Below, in pieces: positions 47,864 through 56,462 of a DNA stretch of 64,000 nucleotides. The notes below the pieces were generated by a model. The model made no database searches. It was not told where the DNA came from and saw only the letters and a list, made by a program, of their open reading frames with translations. The position numbers were made by a program, and so were the translations under genes. Where the stretch lies: the NCBI RefSeq assembly GCF_030704685.1, contig NZ_JAUZDX010000014.1, forward strand, positions 62,001-126,000, given 5' to 3'. This stretch comes from Acidovorax sp. A1169. Lineage in GTDB: Bacteria > Pseudomonadota > Gammaproteobacteria > Burkholderiales > Burkholderiaceae_C. Numbering within the stretch: the first letter of the stretch is position 1; every line of letters begins with the position of its first letter.

Positions 47864-49180
47864 ATGACGACGACAGATCCCCTTTTGACCACCGATGTGG
47901 ACACGGGCGACAGCCCCCACTACCTGCGCGCGCTGACCGACATGGCCGACGAGCGCACGGTGGTGGCCGGTGCCGCCATCTACACCGACAACGGGATCAA
48001 GCTGGTGGAAAAGGGCGCGCGCATCGACAGCCGCCTGTACGAGCGCCTGGTGCAGCACAAGCTGCGCGAGCCCATCGACAAGCACCTGTCCATCGAGAAC
48101 CCGGTAACGGCCGAGGCCCTGATCGCCGCCGGCCAGGAGCTGGCCGGCGAGGACCTGCTGGCCAACCTGCTGGCCGAGGCCATCGGCTCCGCCGTGCGGC
48201 TGCTGGCGCCGCTGCGCTCGCTGGCGCTGCCGGGGCCCATTGCCTGCAAGCTCACGGTGATGCGGGAAAAACGGCCCGAGCTATACCAGCACAGCCTGCG
48301 CATGATGATGGTGGCCGTGTTCCTGGGGCTCAAGGCCGGCATGCCCGAGCGCGACTGCGCCACGCTGGCTGCGGCGGCCTTGCTGCACGACCTGGGCGTG
48401 CTGCACATGGACCCGGCCTGGAACGACCCCGATTTCAAGGCGGTGGGCGTGCAGCGCAAGCACCTGGTGGCGCACCCGATCACCGGCATGCTCATGGTGC
48501 GCGACACCAACGCCTATCCCAAGGCGGCCGAGGCAGCCGTGCTGGAGCACCACGAGCGCATGGACGGCAGCGGCTACCCGCGCGGGCTGGCGGGCGCCGA
48601 TATCTCGCCCATGGGCCGCATCCTGCTGCTGGCCGAGGTGGTGGCCGGCTTCTACGAAAAATACGAGGACATGCCGGCGCAGCGCCTGTCGCTGGTGCTG
48701 CGGCTCAACCACCGCAAGTTCCCGGCCGCCCTGGTGGTGCACATTTTGCCGCTGCTGCAGGAGGAGGTGGCCCGCGAGTCGGCCCTGATGCCACTGGGCG
48801 ACGATGCGCCCCGCCAGGCCGGGCTGCTGGCCGAGGCCTTCATCAAATGGGACGAGCTCAAGACCGCCCTGCCCCCGCCCGTGCTCAAGGCCATGGCCCC
48901 CAGCAGCGCGTTCGCGTTTGCCGACGCACGGCTGATGGCACTGCAGAAGGCCTTGGTGGAAGCCGGCTCGCACCCCCAGCACCAGGCGGACCTGATGGCC
49001 CAGTTGCAGGGCGACGCCATAGGCCTGGCCGAGGTCGCCCTGGTGGGCCGCGAAGCGCTGTTTCAGCTGCAGAGCGTGCTCAATGCCTGCCACCGCCGCT
49101 GGCCCGAACTGGAAAAGCGCGCCACGCCCGGCGATGCGGCCGTGGCCAACTGGTGTGATTGGGCGGTGGAGCGGCTATAA
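47864..49180 (+). CDS. HD-GYP-like phosphohydrolase
   Basis: 438 aa. The central HD domain has a His in ELYQHSLRM (~145), HD in LLHDLGVLHMD (~170), the HHERMDGSGYPRGL block (~230), which fits HD-GYP c-di-GMP phosphodiesterases, and the RILLLAEVVAGFYEK helix. The N-terminal ~120 residues are a partly helical regulatory part without response-regulator features; the C-terminal ~150 residues are helical and unrecognised. The second Asp/Lys of the consensus HD-x-GK is varied (LGVL), so activity is plausible but not certain. Cytoplasmic. Confidence 0.83.
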   Translation: MTTTDPLLTTDVDTGDSPHYLRALTDMADERTVVAGAAIYTDNGIKLVEKGARIDSRLYERLVQHKLREPIDKHLSIENPVTAEALIAAGQELAGEDLLANLLAEAIGSAVRLLAPLRSLALPGPIACKLTVMREKRPELYQHSLRMMMVAVFLGLKAGMPERDCATLAAAALLHDLGVLHMDPAWNDPDFKAVGVQRKHLVAHPITGMLMVRDTNAYPKAAEAAVLEHHERMDGSGYPRGLAGADISPMGRILLLAEVVAGFYEKYEDMPAQRLSLVLRLNHRKFPAALVVHILPLLQEEVARESALMPLGDDAPRQAGLLAEAFIKWDELKTALPPPVLKAMAPSSAFAFADARLMALQKALVEAGSHPQHQADLMAQLQGDAIGLAEVALVGREALFQLQSVLNACHRRWPELEKRATPGDAAVANWCDWAVERL

Positions 49181-49306
49181 GCTTGGCGGCCAACGCATCC
49201 CCGTCAAAAAACATAGCTGCCCGTACTTTGTGACAGGCGGCCTGTCGCCCCTGCAACAACCCCCTGTGTGCCGGCACCCCGCCACGGCATGGGACAATCG
49301 GCCCCC

Positions 49307-50146
49307 ATGACACCGCAGCAGTACGTACAACAAAAAGCCGTCGCTTCAGGAAGCAGCTTCTACTACGCCTTCCTGTTCCTGCCGGCGCCCCGGCGCGCGG
49401 CCATCACCGCGTTCTATGCGTTTTGCCGCGAAGTGGACGACGTGGTGGACGAAGTGAGCGATGCGGGCGTGGCCCGCACCAAGCTGGCCTGGTGGCAGGC
49501 CGAGGTGGCCAAGGCCTATGCCGGCCAGCCCACCCACCCCGTGATGCAGGCACTGATGCCGCTGGTGGCGGACTACGGCATCGAGCAGCGCCACCTGCAG
49601 GCCGTGATCGACGGCTGCCAGATGGACCTGGAGCAGACCCGCTACCTCGACTTTGCCGGCCTCACCCAATACTGCCACCTGGTGGCGGGCATCGTGGGCG
49701 AGGTCACGGCGCGCATCTTCGGCCAGACGGACGAGCGCACCACGCAATACGCCCACACCCTGGGCCGCGCCTTCCAGCTGACCAACATCATCCGCGACGT
49801 GGGCGAAGACGCGATGATGGGGCGCATCTACCTGCCCGTGTCGGAGCTGCAGCAGTTCGACGTGAAGGCGCACGAGATCCTCAAGCGCCAATACTCCGAC
49901 CGATTCACGGCACTGATGAAGTTCCAATCCGAACGCGCGCACCGCACCTACGACGAGGCCCTGGCCCTGCTGCCCGACGCCGACCGCCGCGCGCAGAAGC
50001 CCGGGCTGATGATGGCCAGCATCTACCGCACGCTGCTGCGCGAGATCGAGCGCGACAACTTCCAGGTGCTGCACCAGCGCATCCGCCTCACGCCGCTGCG
50101 CAAGTTCTGGCTGGCGTGGAAGGTGCAGGCGCTGGGGCGCATGTAG
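49307..50146 (+). CDS. hpnD: Presqualene diphosphate synthase HpnD
   Basis: 279 aa. Trans-isoprenyl diphosphate synthase with Asp motifs REVDDVVDE (~45) and IIRDVGEDAMMGRIYLP (~165). Condenses two farnesyl diphosphates to presqualene diphosphate, the first step of the HpnD-HpnC-HpnE route. Start ATG 49307. Separated from hpnE by one Ala-rich exported-protein gene whose ends are tightly spaced (23 bases before, 4-base overlap after), so all three are likely one operon. Confidence 0.93.
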   Translation: MTPQQYVQQKAVASGSSFYYAFLFLPAPRRAAITAFYAFCREVDDVVDEVSDAGVARTKLAWWQAEVAKAYAGQPTHPVMQALMPLVADYGIEQRHLQAVIDGCQMDLEQTRYLDFAGLTQYCHLVAGIVGEVTARIFGQTDERTTQYAHTLGRAFQLTNIIRDVGEDAMMGRIYLPVSELQQFDVKAHEILKRQYSDRFTALMKFQSERAHRTYDEALALLPDADRRAQKPGLMMASIYRTLLREIERDNFQVLHQRIRLTPLRKFWLAWKVQALGRM

Positions 50147-50169
50147 TCCACCGCCACGGAAAACCCGCC

Positions 50170-51009
50170 ATGAACCGGTCTGTGCCTCCCTCGTTCAGCA
50201 CGCGCCTGGTCGCTGCCGCCTTGCTGGCACTCGCCATGGGCGCCACCGCCCTGCCCCAGCCCGCGCACGCCTTCTGGGGCCTGCTGGGCAAGGCCGCCAG
50301 CGGTGCCGGCAAGGCGGCTGGCGGCACTGCTGGCAAGGCAGCCGGGGCTGCGGGTGCGGCCGGGGCGGCAGGGGCCGCTGGCGAGGCAGCCACCGCAGCC
50401 GGCACGGCCGGCAAGGCGGCGGCTGCCGGTGCAGGCGCCGCCACGCTGGCCGACGATGCCGCCCGGGCGGGAGGCAAGGGGGCTGGCACTGCCGACGCCG
50501 CAGGCGGCGCCGCCCATGGGTTCAGCGCCGTCAACGCGGCGCTGCCGCCCGAAGTGGCCATGTACCTGGCCAAGCCCGCCGCCAGCCTGACGGGCACCGA
50601 TACGGCGGCCATGATGGGCATGTACCAGCGCATGGTGGCGCAGGCAGGCAAGACCGGCGATTTCAGCGTGATCGAGCGCATGCCCCAGGTGCATGGCGCA
50701 AAGACGCTGCCGCAGGCTGCCCATCCCATGCCGGTGCCGGTCAAGGCCGGCGCCACGGCGCAACAGCCATCGCCAGCAGCGGCTGCTGCACCCTCACCAT
50801 CGGCCGCCGCCGAGATGAGCCTGGCCGGGCTGCGCCTGCTCGCGCACGCCGGATCGGCCGGCCACCGCGCGGCCCAGAACGAGCTGCGCGATCGCTGCGC
50901 CGACCCGGCTGTGCTGCGCACCGCACCGGCCGATGTGCAGGCGCAGTGCAAGGCAGCGCTGGCCACAAAACCTGCCGCCTCAGCCAAGCCACGGCCTTCC
51001 GCTTCATGA
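50170..51009 (+). CDS. Ala/Gly-rich exported protein between hpnD and hpnE
   Basis: 279 aa, family not recognised. Signal peptide (cleavage after PAHA, ~34), then ~80 residues of Ala/Gly/Lys low complexity built from GKAAG- and AAGAAG-like units, a compact segment (~120-175: LPPEVAMYLAKPAASL...MMGMYQRM), a Pro/Ala-rich linker and a C-terminal helix bundle with two Cys (LRDRCADP, VQAQCKAA). It overlaps hpnE by ATGA, indicating translational coupling. Its position in a squalene operon suggests an envelope role, but this is inference. Confidence 0.7.
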   Translation: MNRSVPPSFSTRLVAAALLALAMGATALPQPAHAFWGLLGKAASGAGKAAGGTAGKAAGAAGAAGAAGAAGEAATAAGTAGKAAAAGAGAATLADDAARAGGKGAGTADAAGGAAHGFSAVNAALPPEVAMYLAKPAASLTGTDTAAMMGMYQRMVAQAGKTGDFSVIERMPQVHGAKTLPQAAHPMPVPVKAGATAQQPSPAAAAAPSPSAAAEMSLAGLRLLAHAGSAGHRAAQNELRDRCADPAVLRTAPADVQAQCKAALATKPAASAKPRPSAS

Positions 51010-52316
51010 AGATCGCCGTCGTCGGCGCGGGCTGGGCCGGCATGGCCGCGGCCATCGCACACGCGCAGGCCGGCCACGCCGTCACCGTGCTGGAGGCTGC
51101 GCGCACCGTGGGCGGCCGCGCCCGCGCGGTACCGGCCACCCTGCCCGATGGCACGCCCGCCACGCTGGACAACGGCCAGCACATCCTCATCGGCGCCTAC
51201 ACCGAAAGCCTGCGCCTGATGCGCCTGGTGGGGGTGGATGCCGACACCGCCCTGCTGCGCCTGCCGCTCACCCTGCAGTTCCCCGACGGCACGGGCCTGG
51301 CCCTGCCCGACCTGCCGCCGCCCTTGGACGCCTTGCTGGGCATCGCGCGTGCGCGCGGCTGGCACTGGCGCGACAAGCTCGCCCTGCTGCGCGCGGCCAG
51401 CGGCTGGCAGTTAGGTGGTTTCCGCTGCGCGCCACACACCTCGGTGGCGCAGTTGTGCGCGGGCTTGCCCACGCGGCTGATGGCCGAGTTCATCGACCCG
51501 CTGTGCGTGTCGGCGCTGAATACCCCGGCGGCCGAGGCCAGCGGCCAGGTGTTTCTGCGGGTGCTGCAGGACAGCCTGTTCAGCGGCCGGGGTGGGTCGA
51601 ACCTGCTGCTGCCGCGCGTGAACCTGGGCGCGCTGTTCCCCGAAGCCGCAGCGCGCTGGCTGGTGGCACAGCACGACGGCGCAGTGCAGGCGGGCCAGCG
51701 TGTGCAGGGCATTGCCCAGCAGGCAGATGGGCGCTGGAAACTGCACGGCACGGACTTCGCCGGCCCCTACGAGCACATCACGCTGGCCTGCCCGCCATGG
51801 GAGGCCAGCCGCCTCATCGCCAGCGCCACGGGCCTGCCTGCGGCGCACGATGTGGCGCGCCAGCAGTGGTGCGCTGCGGCCGATGCGCTGCGCTTCGAAG
51901 CCATCACCACCGCGTATCTGCACGGCGCAGGGGCTCGCCTGGCCCAGCCCATGCTGGCGCTGCGCAATACGGCAGAACACCCCGCACAGTTCGTGTTCGA
52001 CCGCGGGCAGCTCGATGGCCTGCACGGTGTGCTGGCCTTCGTGGTCAGCGCCAGCACCGGCGAGCGCGCGGTGGTCACCGAACAGGTGCTGCGCCAGGCC
52101 GCCGAGCAGTTGGGGCTGCCATCGCTGCAGCCCCTGCAGACCGTGGTCGAAAAGCGCGCAACCTTTGCCTGCACGCCCGGACTGGCACGCCCTGGCATGC
52201 AGGTGGCGCCAGGCCTGGTGGCCTGCGGCGACTATGTGGACGGACCCTACCCCGCCACGCTGGAAGGCGCGGTGCTGTGCGGCACGGCGGCTGCCGCACT
52301 GGCCCCGGCGCATTGA
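51006..52316 (+). CDS. hpnE: Hydroxysqualene dehydroxylase HpnE
   Basis: 436 aa. FAD-dependent amine-oxidase-like enzyme: N-terminal dinucleotide motif VVGAGWAGMAAA (~5-16), GGRARAV, NGQHILIGAY (~58), and a C-terminal GDYVDGPYPATLEGA FAD-binding segment. Reduces hydroxysqualene to squalene as the last step after HpnD and HpnC. Start ATG 51006 overlaps the preceding stop. No squalene-hopene cyclase is in the window, so the final product (hopanoid or other) is not shown here. Confidence 0.92.
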   Translation: MKIAVVGAGWAGMAAAIAHAQAGHAVTVLEAARTVGGRARAVPATLPDGTPATLDNGQHILIGAYTESLRLMRLVGVDADTALLRLPLTLQFPDGTGLALPDLPPPLDALLGIARARGWHWRDKLALLRAASGWQLGGFRCAPHTSVAQLCAGLPTRLMAEFIDPLCVSALNTPAAEASGQVFLRVLQDSLFSGRGGSNLLLPRVNLGALFPEAAARWLVAQHDGAVQAGQRVQGIAQQADGRWKLHGTDFAGPYEHITLACPPWEASRLIASATGLPAAHDVARQQWCAAADALRFEAITTAYLHGAGARLAQPMLALRNTAEHPAQFVFDRGQLDGLHGVLAFVVSASTGERAVVTEQVLRQAAEQLGLPSLQPLQTVVEKRATFACTPGLARPGMQVAPGLVACGDYVDGPYPATLEGAVLCGTAAAALAPAH

Positions 52317-52465
52317 CGACCACCTCGGGAAAACCCCGAGACGATATGCACCCCACAGGCCCAGCATGGGCCCCGACTGACAGCATTCCGAAAGCCGCCT
52401 GGCGCCACCATCGGCGCAGGCCATTTTTCTTTCGGGCCGCTTTGCTTTTGACGGAGACAACCCCC

Positions 52466-53482
52466 ATGCATGCACACGACCACCACGATCCATTTTCACT
52501 GGACGCACGGCGCCGCCAGTTCCTGGCCGCCACAGGCGCACTGGGCCTGTCCGGCCTGCTGCCCGGCATGGCGCAGGCGCAAGCCGCCTGGCCCGCCAAG
52601 TCCATCCGCTTCGTGGTGCCCTTCGCCCCGGGCGGCAGCTCGGAGATCGTGGCGCGCTCCACGGCGGCCGAGCTCTCCAAGACCCTGGGCCAGAGCGTGT
52701 TCGTGGACAACAAGCCCGGTGCGGCGGGCAACATCGCCATGTCCGAAGTGGCGCGCGCGGAAGACCAGCACACCCTGATCCTGGGCCACATCGGCACGCT
52801 GGCGGTGAACCCCTACATCTTCGACAAGCTGCCCTACGACCCCAACAAGGACTTCAAGCCCGTGAGCCTGTTGGCCAAGGTACCCAGCCTGTACGTGGTG
52901 CATCCCGACGTGCCGGCCAAGAACCTGCGCGAGTTCGTGGCCTACGTGAAGAGCAAGCCCGGCAAGCTGAGCTACGGCTCGGCCGGCAACGGCAGCGCCG
53001 GCCACCTGGCGTTCGAGTACCTGAAGATGACGGCCGACATGTTCATGCTGCACGTGCCCTACCGCGGCACCGGCCCGATGATGACCGACCTGATCTCGGG
53101 CCGCGTGGATGCCTCGGCCGTGGGTGCGGCGGCCATCCTGCCCTTCATCAAATCGGGCAAGGTGCGCTGCATCGCCACCGGCTCGGTCAAGCGCCTGCCG
53201 CAGCTGCCCGACGTGGGCACGGTGGCCGAGCAGGGCTTCCCCGGCTTCGAGATGACGCAGTGGTACGGCATGCTGGCCCCCGCCAGTCTGCCCGCCGCCC
53301 ACCTGGACAAGCTGGCCGTGGAAACCGCCAAGGCCGTCAGGTCGCCCAGCTCGCTGGAGCGCCTGAACGCCGACGCGGCCGAAGCCATTGGAGACACGCC
53401 GGCGCAGTTTGCGCAGTTCATCGCAGCCGAGCAGGCGCGGTGGAAGAAGGTGCTGCTGCGCGCCAAGGTGAAGCCGGATTGA
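52466..53482 (+). CDS. Bug-family tripartite tricarboxylate transporter receptor
   Basis: 338 aa. N-terminus ARRRQFLAATGALGLSGLLPG is a Tat-like signal (RR and FLA), cleavage near AQAQA (~40). The mature protein begins with WPAKSIRFVVPFAPGG, typical of Bug/TctC receptors; it also has the GSAGNGSAGHLAFEYLK and HVPYRGTGPMM ligand-binding loops. Binds a carboxylate or other small anion in the periplasm. Lies 46 bases upstream of tctD, but no TctAB permease is present. ATG 52466 is preceded by ACGGAGA. Confidence 0.88.
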   Translation: MHAHDHHDPFSLDARRRQFLAATGALGLSGLLPGMAQAQAAWPAKSIRFVVPFAPGGSSEIVARSTAAELSKTLGQSVFVDNKPGAAGNIAMSEVARAEDQHTLILGHIGTLAVNPYIFDKLPYDPNKDFKPVSLLAKVPSLYVVHPDVPAKNLREFVAYVKSKPGKLSYGSAGNGSAGHLAFEYLKMTADMFMLHVPYRGTGPMMTDLISGRVDASAVGAAAILPFIKSGKVRCIATGSVKRLPQLPDVGTVAEQGFPGFEMTQWYGMLAPASLPAAHLDKLAVETAKAVRSPSSLERLNADAAEAIGDTPAQFAQFIAAEQARWKKVLLRAKVKPD

Positions 53483-53528
53483 AGGTCTTCCGCGCCCAGG
53501 GGCGCGGGGTAGGTAGCATCGAGCCACC

Positions 53529-54194
53529 ATGCGCATCCTCCTGGCCGAAGACGAACACACCCTGGGCACCTGGCTGAGCCGGGCGCTGGAGCACGCGGGC
53601 ATCCAGGTGGAATGGGTGACCGACGGCCGCCTGGCCGACCGCGCACTGCAGCAGCGCGACCACGACGCCCTGGTGCTGGACCTGGGCCTGCCCGGCCTGG
53701 ACGGCCATGCCGTGCTGCAGCGCCTGCGCGAGCGCGACCAGCGCCTGCCCGCCCTGATTTTGACCGCCCGCGACTCGCTCGACGAGCGCGTGCGCTCGCT
53801 CAACGCCGGGGCCGACGACTTCCTGGCCAAGCCCTTCGAGCTGGCCGAGCTGGAGGCCCGCCTGCACGCCCTGGTGCGCCGCGCGCGCGGCACCGAGCAC
53901 CCGCGCCTGGCCTGCGGGCCGCTGGTGTTCGATGGTGCGCGCAAGCAGTTCGTGCTGCACGGCGAGCCGCTGGCCTTGTCACCGAGGGAGCAGGCGGTGC
54001 TCAGGGTGCTGGTGCAGCGCAGTGGGGAGCCGTTTTCCAAGCAGCAGATTCTGGAGCGGGTGTTTTCGGATGATGAGGATGTGCATCCCGAAGCCGTCGA
54101 GGTGTTTGTGCACCGGCTTCGCAAGAGGCTGGATGGGAGTGGGGTGAGGATCACTACGCTGCGCGGGCTGGGGTATGCGTTGGAGCAGGAGTGA
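53529..54194 (+). CDS. tctD: Two-component response regulator, TctD/OmpR type
   Basis: 221 aa. Receiver domain with acidic pocket (AEDE ~7), phospho-acceptor Asp in LDLGLPGLDG (~51) and Lys in KPFELAELEAR (~102), then an OmpR winged helix (VHPEAVEVFVHRLRKRL). Partner of the sensor kinase at 55017. Normally such a pair overlaps or abuts; here an 820-base spacer containing an inverted-repeat element lies between. The symbol is assigned by similarity and by the TctC gene nearby. Confidence 0.85.
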   Translation: MRILLAEDEHTLGTWLSRALEHAGIQVEWVTDGRLADRALQQRDHDALVLDLGLPGLDGHAVLQRLRERDQRLPALILTARDSLDERVRSLNAGADDFLAKPFELAELEARLHALVRRARGTEHPRLACGPLVFDGARKQFVLHGEPLALSPREQAVLRVLVQRSGEPFSKQQILERVFSDDEDVHPEAVEVFVHRLRKRLDGSGVRITTLRGLGYALEQE

Positions 54195-54236
54195 TGGCTT
54201 CTGCTCGTTGGCTATGGTTGCTGCATGCTTTGCTTG

Positions 54237-54955
54237 AGGGCGGAGGCCGGGTCTCGGCCCGGCGGCCGAGGTACTTGTTCTTTGCTTCGCCAAAGAAAAG
54301 TACCCAAAAGAAAGGCGACCCCGCTGCCCGTGTCCCCCTCGCCGGAGGCGAGGGGGCAGCCTGCGATGCTCGGTCCTGGGGTGTGCCGCAGAACTCGCTG
54401 CGTTCTTCGAACTCCGCTCAAACAGCTTCGGCAAGCCAGACAACGAGGCGCGTGTCCTTCGGCACGCGCTCACCCCAGTCCCTGTGCTTCTCGGCACGGT
54501 CAGAAGGGGATGGGAGCGGGCTCCACACGGGCCATTGCTTCGCTCGGCCTGTGTTCCTTCGCTGCGCTCGGCTCGCCAGGGCGGCTGCGCCGCCCGTCGG
54601 CAGCGCGCAGCGTGTAACCGCCCCCAGGCGCAGCTGCGAAGCAGCAGCCGTCTTTGTCCCCGCTCCCCACCCCTGCTGGCTGCGCCGAGAAGCGCAGGAA
54701 CTGGGGTGGGCGTGTGTGCCGAAGGACACACACGCTTCGTCGTCTAGCTCGTCGCTGCTGTCTGAGCGGAGTTCGAAGAACGCAGCGAGTTCAGCGACGC
54801 CCACCCCAGATCCGAGCATCGCAGGCTGCCCCCGTTCGCCCGACAGGGCGAATGGGGGACGCAGACTGGGGGTCGCCTTCTCTTTGGTGACTTTCTCTTG
54901 GCGACGCAAGAGAAAGTTACTGCGCCGCCGGGCGCACACCCCGGCTCCCGCCCCT
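54237..54955. repeat. Large (~0.7 kb) inverted-repeat element between tctD and tctE
   Basis: Two arms of roughly 300 bp, imperfect but containing perfect blocks: GAACTCGCTGCGTTCTTCGA and the next ten bases at 54391-54420 match the complement at 54763-54792 (30 bp), and 54352-54373 matches 54812-54833 (22 bp). The outer parts also pair loosely (CAAAGAAAAGTACC against GGTGACTTTCTCTTGG). No transposase or other convincing gene lies inside. Sequence of this type recurs in my memory of Acidovorax-like genomes; not searched. Confidence 0.85.
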
Positions 54956-55016
54956 TGCAAAGGCACAGAGCACCCACGCGCAGAGCCGTCCTCCCATCGG
55001 CCAGAGGACAGCTGAG

Positions 55017-56462
55017 ATGGCTCAAGCAACACCGTCCAGCACAGCCCCCAGCAGTCCCTGGGTCAGGCTACGCCGCACCAGCCTCTGGCGCCTGCTGGCC
55101 CTCCTCCTCCTCCCCGTCCTCGCCCTCGTCACCTGCGTGGAACTGTGGATGACAAGGCACGACGCCCTCGAAGCCGCCAACGCCGCCTACGACCGTTCAT
55201 TGCTAGGCGCCCTCAAATCCATAGACGCCAACATCTCCACCGCCTCCGGCGGCCTGTCCGCCGAACTCCCCTACACCATGCTCGAATTCTTCGAGCTCAC
55301 CGCCAGCGGGCATGTGTACTTCCGCGTCGCCTCGTCCGATGGCTTGGTGGAACTGGGCAACGCCGATCTGCCCCTGCCCCCGGGCCCGCTGGAGCCCGGC
55401 GTACCCCGCTTCTACGACGCCACCTACTTCGGCGAATCCGTGCGCCTGGCCGCCTACAGGCGCATGGTGGACATGAGCAACGGCGCCATCCCGGCCACCG
55501 CAGACGGCCCGGGCAGCGTGCTCGTGCAGGTGGCCGAGAGCACGCAGTCGCGCCAGGAATTCACGCGCCGCTTCGTTCAGCGTGCCGCCCTGCGCGATGG
55601 CCTGGTGCTGGCCCTCATGGTGCTGGGCGCCGCGGCCACATTGGCTGTTGCGCTGCGCCCGCTGTCGCGCCTGGCGCGTGGTGTGCAGGAGCGCAGCCCC
55701 GACGACATGACCCCGATTGCCGACACCGACCTGCCCGCCGACATCCGCCCCCTGGTGGCGGCGGTGAACGGACAGATGGCGCGCACCCAGGCGCTGGTGG
55801 CGCAGCAGCGGCAGTTCCTTGACGATGCCTCGCACCAGTTGCGCACGCACCTGACCACGCTGCAGATGCAGATCGACTACGCACGCCGCGAGCCCGACCC
55901 CGCCCAGGTGCAGGACGCGCTGGCCGCCATCGGCGGCGAGATCGCGCGCGCCACGCGCAGCACGCAGCAGCTGCTGGCCCTGGGCCGCAGCGACACAGCG
56001 GCCGTCGAGTTCGCGCCCTTCGACCTGGCCGCACTGCTGCGCACCGTGGCGCTGGAGCTGCTGCCCCAGGCGCGGGCCAAGCAGATCGACTTCGGCATCC
56101 ACACACCCACCCCGGAGTTCATGGCCGTGGCCGACAGCGGCCTGCTGCGCGAGGCCCTCACCAACCTGGCCGCCAACGCCATTGCCTACACGCCTGCGCA
56201 CGGCACCATCACCCTGTCGGCTGCGGGCGACGCCCTTGGCTGGAGCGTGAATGTGGAGGACAACGGCCCCGGCATGGCGCCCGAGGAGCGCGCTGCCCTG
56301 GGCCAGCGCTACCGGCGCGGCTCGCAGGCAGCGGCCGGGGGCTCGGGCCTGGGCCTGGCCATCGCGCGCTCCATCGCCGAGCGGCACCGCGGCGCGCTGC
56401 GGCTGGAAGCACGGCCCAGCGGGCCGGGCCTGCTGGCGATACTCTGGTGGCCCAAGCCATGA
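55017..56462 (+). CDS. tctE: Sensor histidine kinase, TctE type, with altered H-box
   Basis: 481 aa. Membrane helix ~25-45, periplasmic sensor ~46-185, second helix ~195-215, HAMP-like linker, dimerisation/phospho-acceptor H-box ASHQLRTHLTTL with His273, and an ATPase domain with N-box (NLAANAIAYTP), DNGPGM and GSGLGLAIA. The position after RT is normally Pro (RTPL) but is His278 here (codon CAC at 55848). Phosphorylates the response regulator at 53529 in response to an external carboxylate (inferred from TctC). Overlaps tctC by 4 bases. Confidence 0.85.
   Translation: MAQATPSSTAPSSPWVRLRRTSLWRLLALLLLPVLALVTCVELWMTRHDALEAANAAYDRSLLGALKSIDANISTASGGLSAELPYTMLEFFELTASGHVYFRVASSDGLVELGNADLPLPPGPLEPGVPRFYDATYFGESVRLAAYRRMVDMSNGAIPATADGPGSVLVQVAESTQSRQEFTRRFVQRAALRDGLVLALMVLGAAATLAVALRPLSRLARGVQERSPDDMTPIADTDLPADIRPLVAAVNGQMARTQALVAQQRQFLDDASHQLRTHLTTLQMQIDYARREPDPAQVQDALAAIGGEIARATRSTQQLLALGRSDTAAVEFAPFDLAALLRTVALELLPQARAKQIDFGIHTPTPEFMAVADSGLLREALTNLAANAIAYTPAHGTITLSAAGDALGWSVNVEDNGPGMAPEERAALGQRYRRGSQAAAGGSGLGLAIARSIAERHRGALRLEARPSGPGLLAILWWPKP

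Noticed and set aside
54237..54955. Genes within the tctD-tctE inverted repeat
   Set aside because: Frames here are repeats of each other in inverse orientation, Cys/Arg/Ser-rich, and match no transposase or other family.
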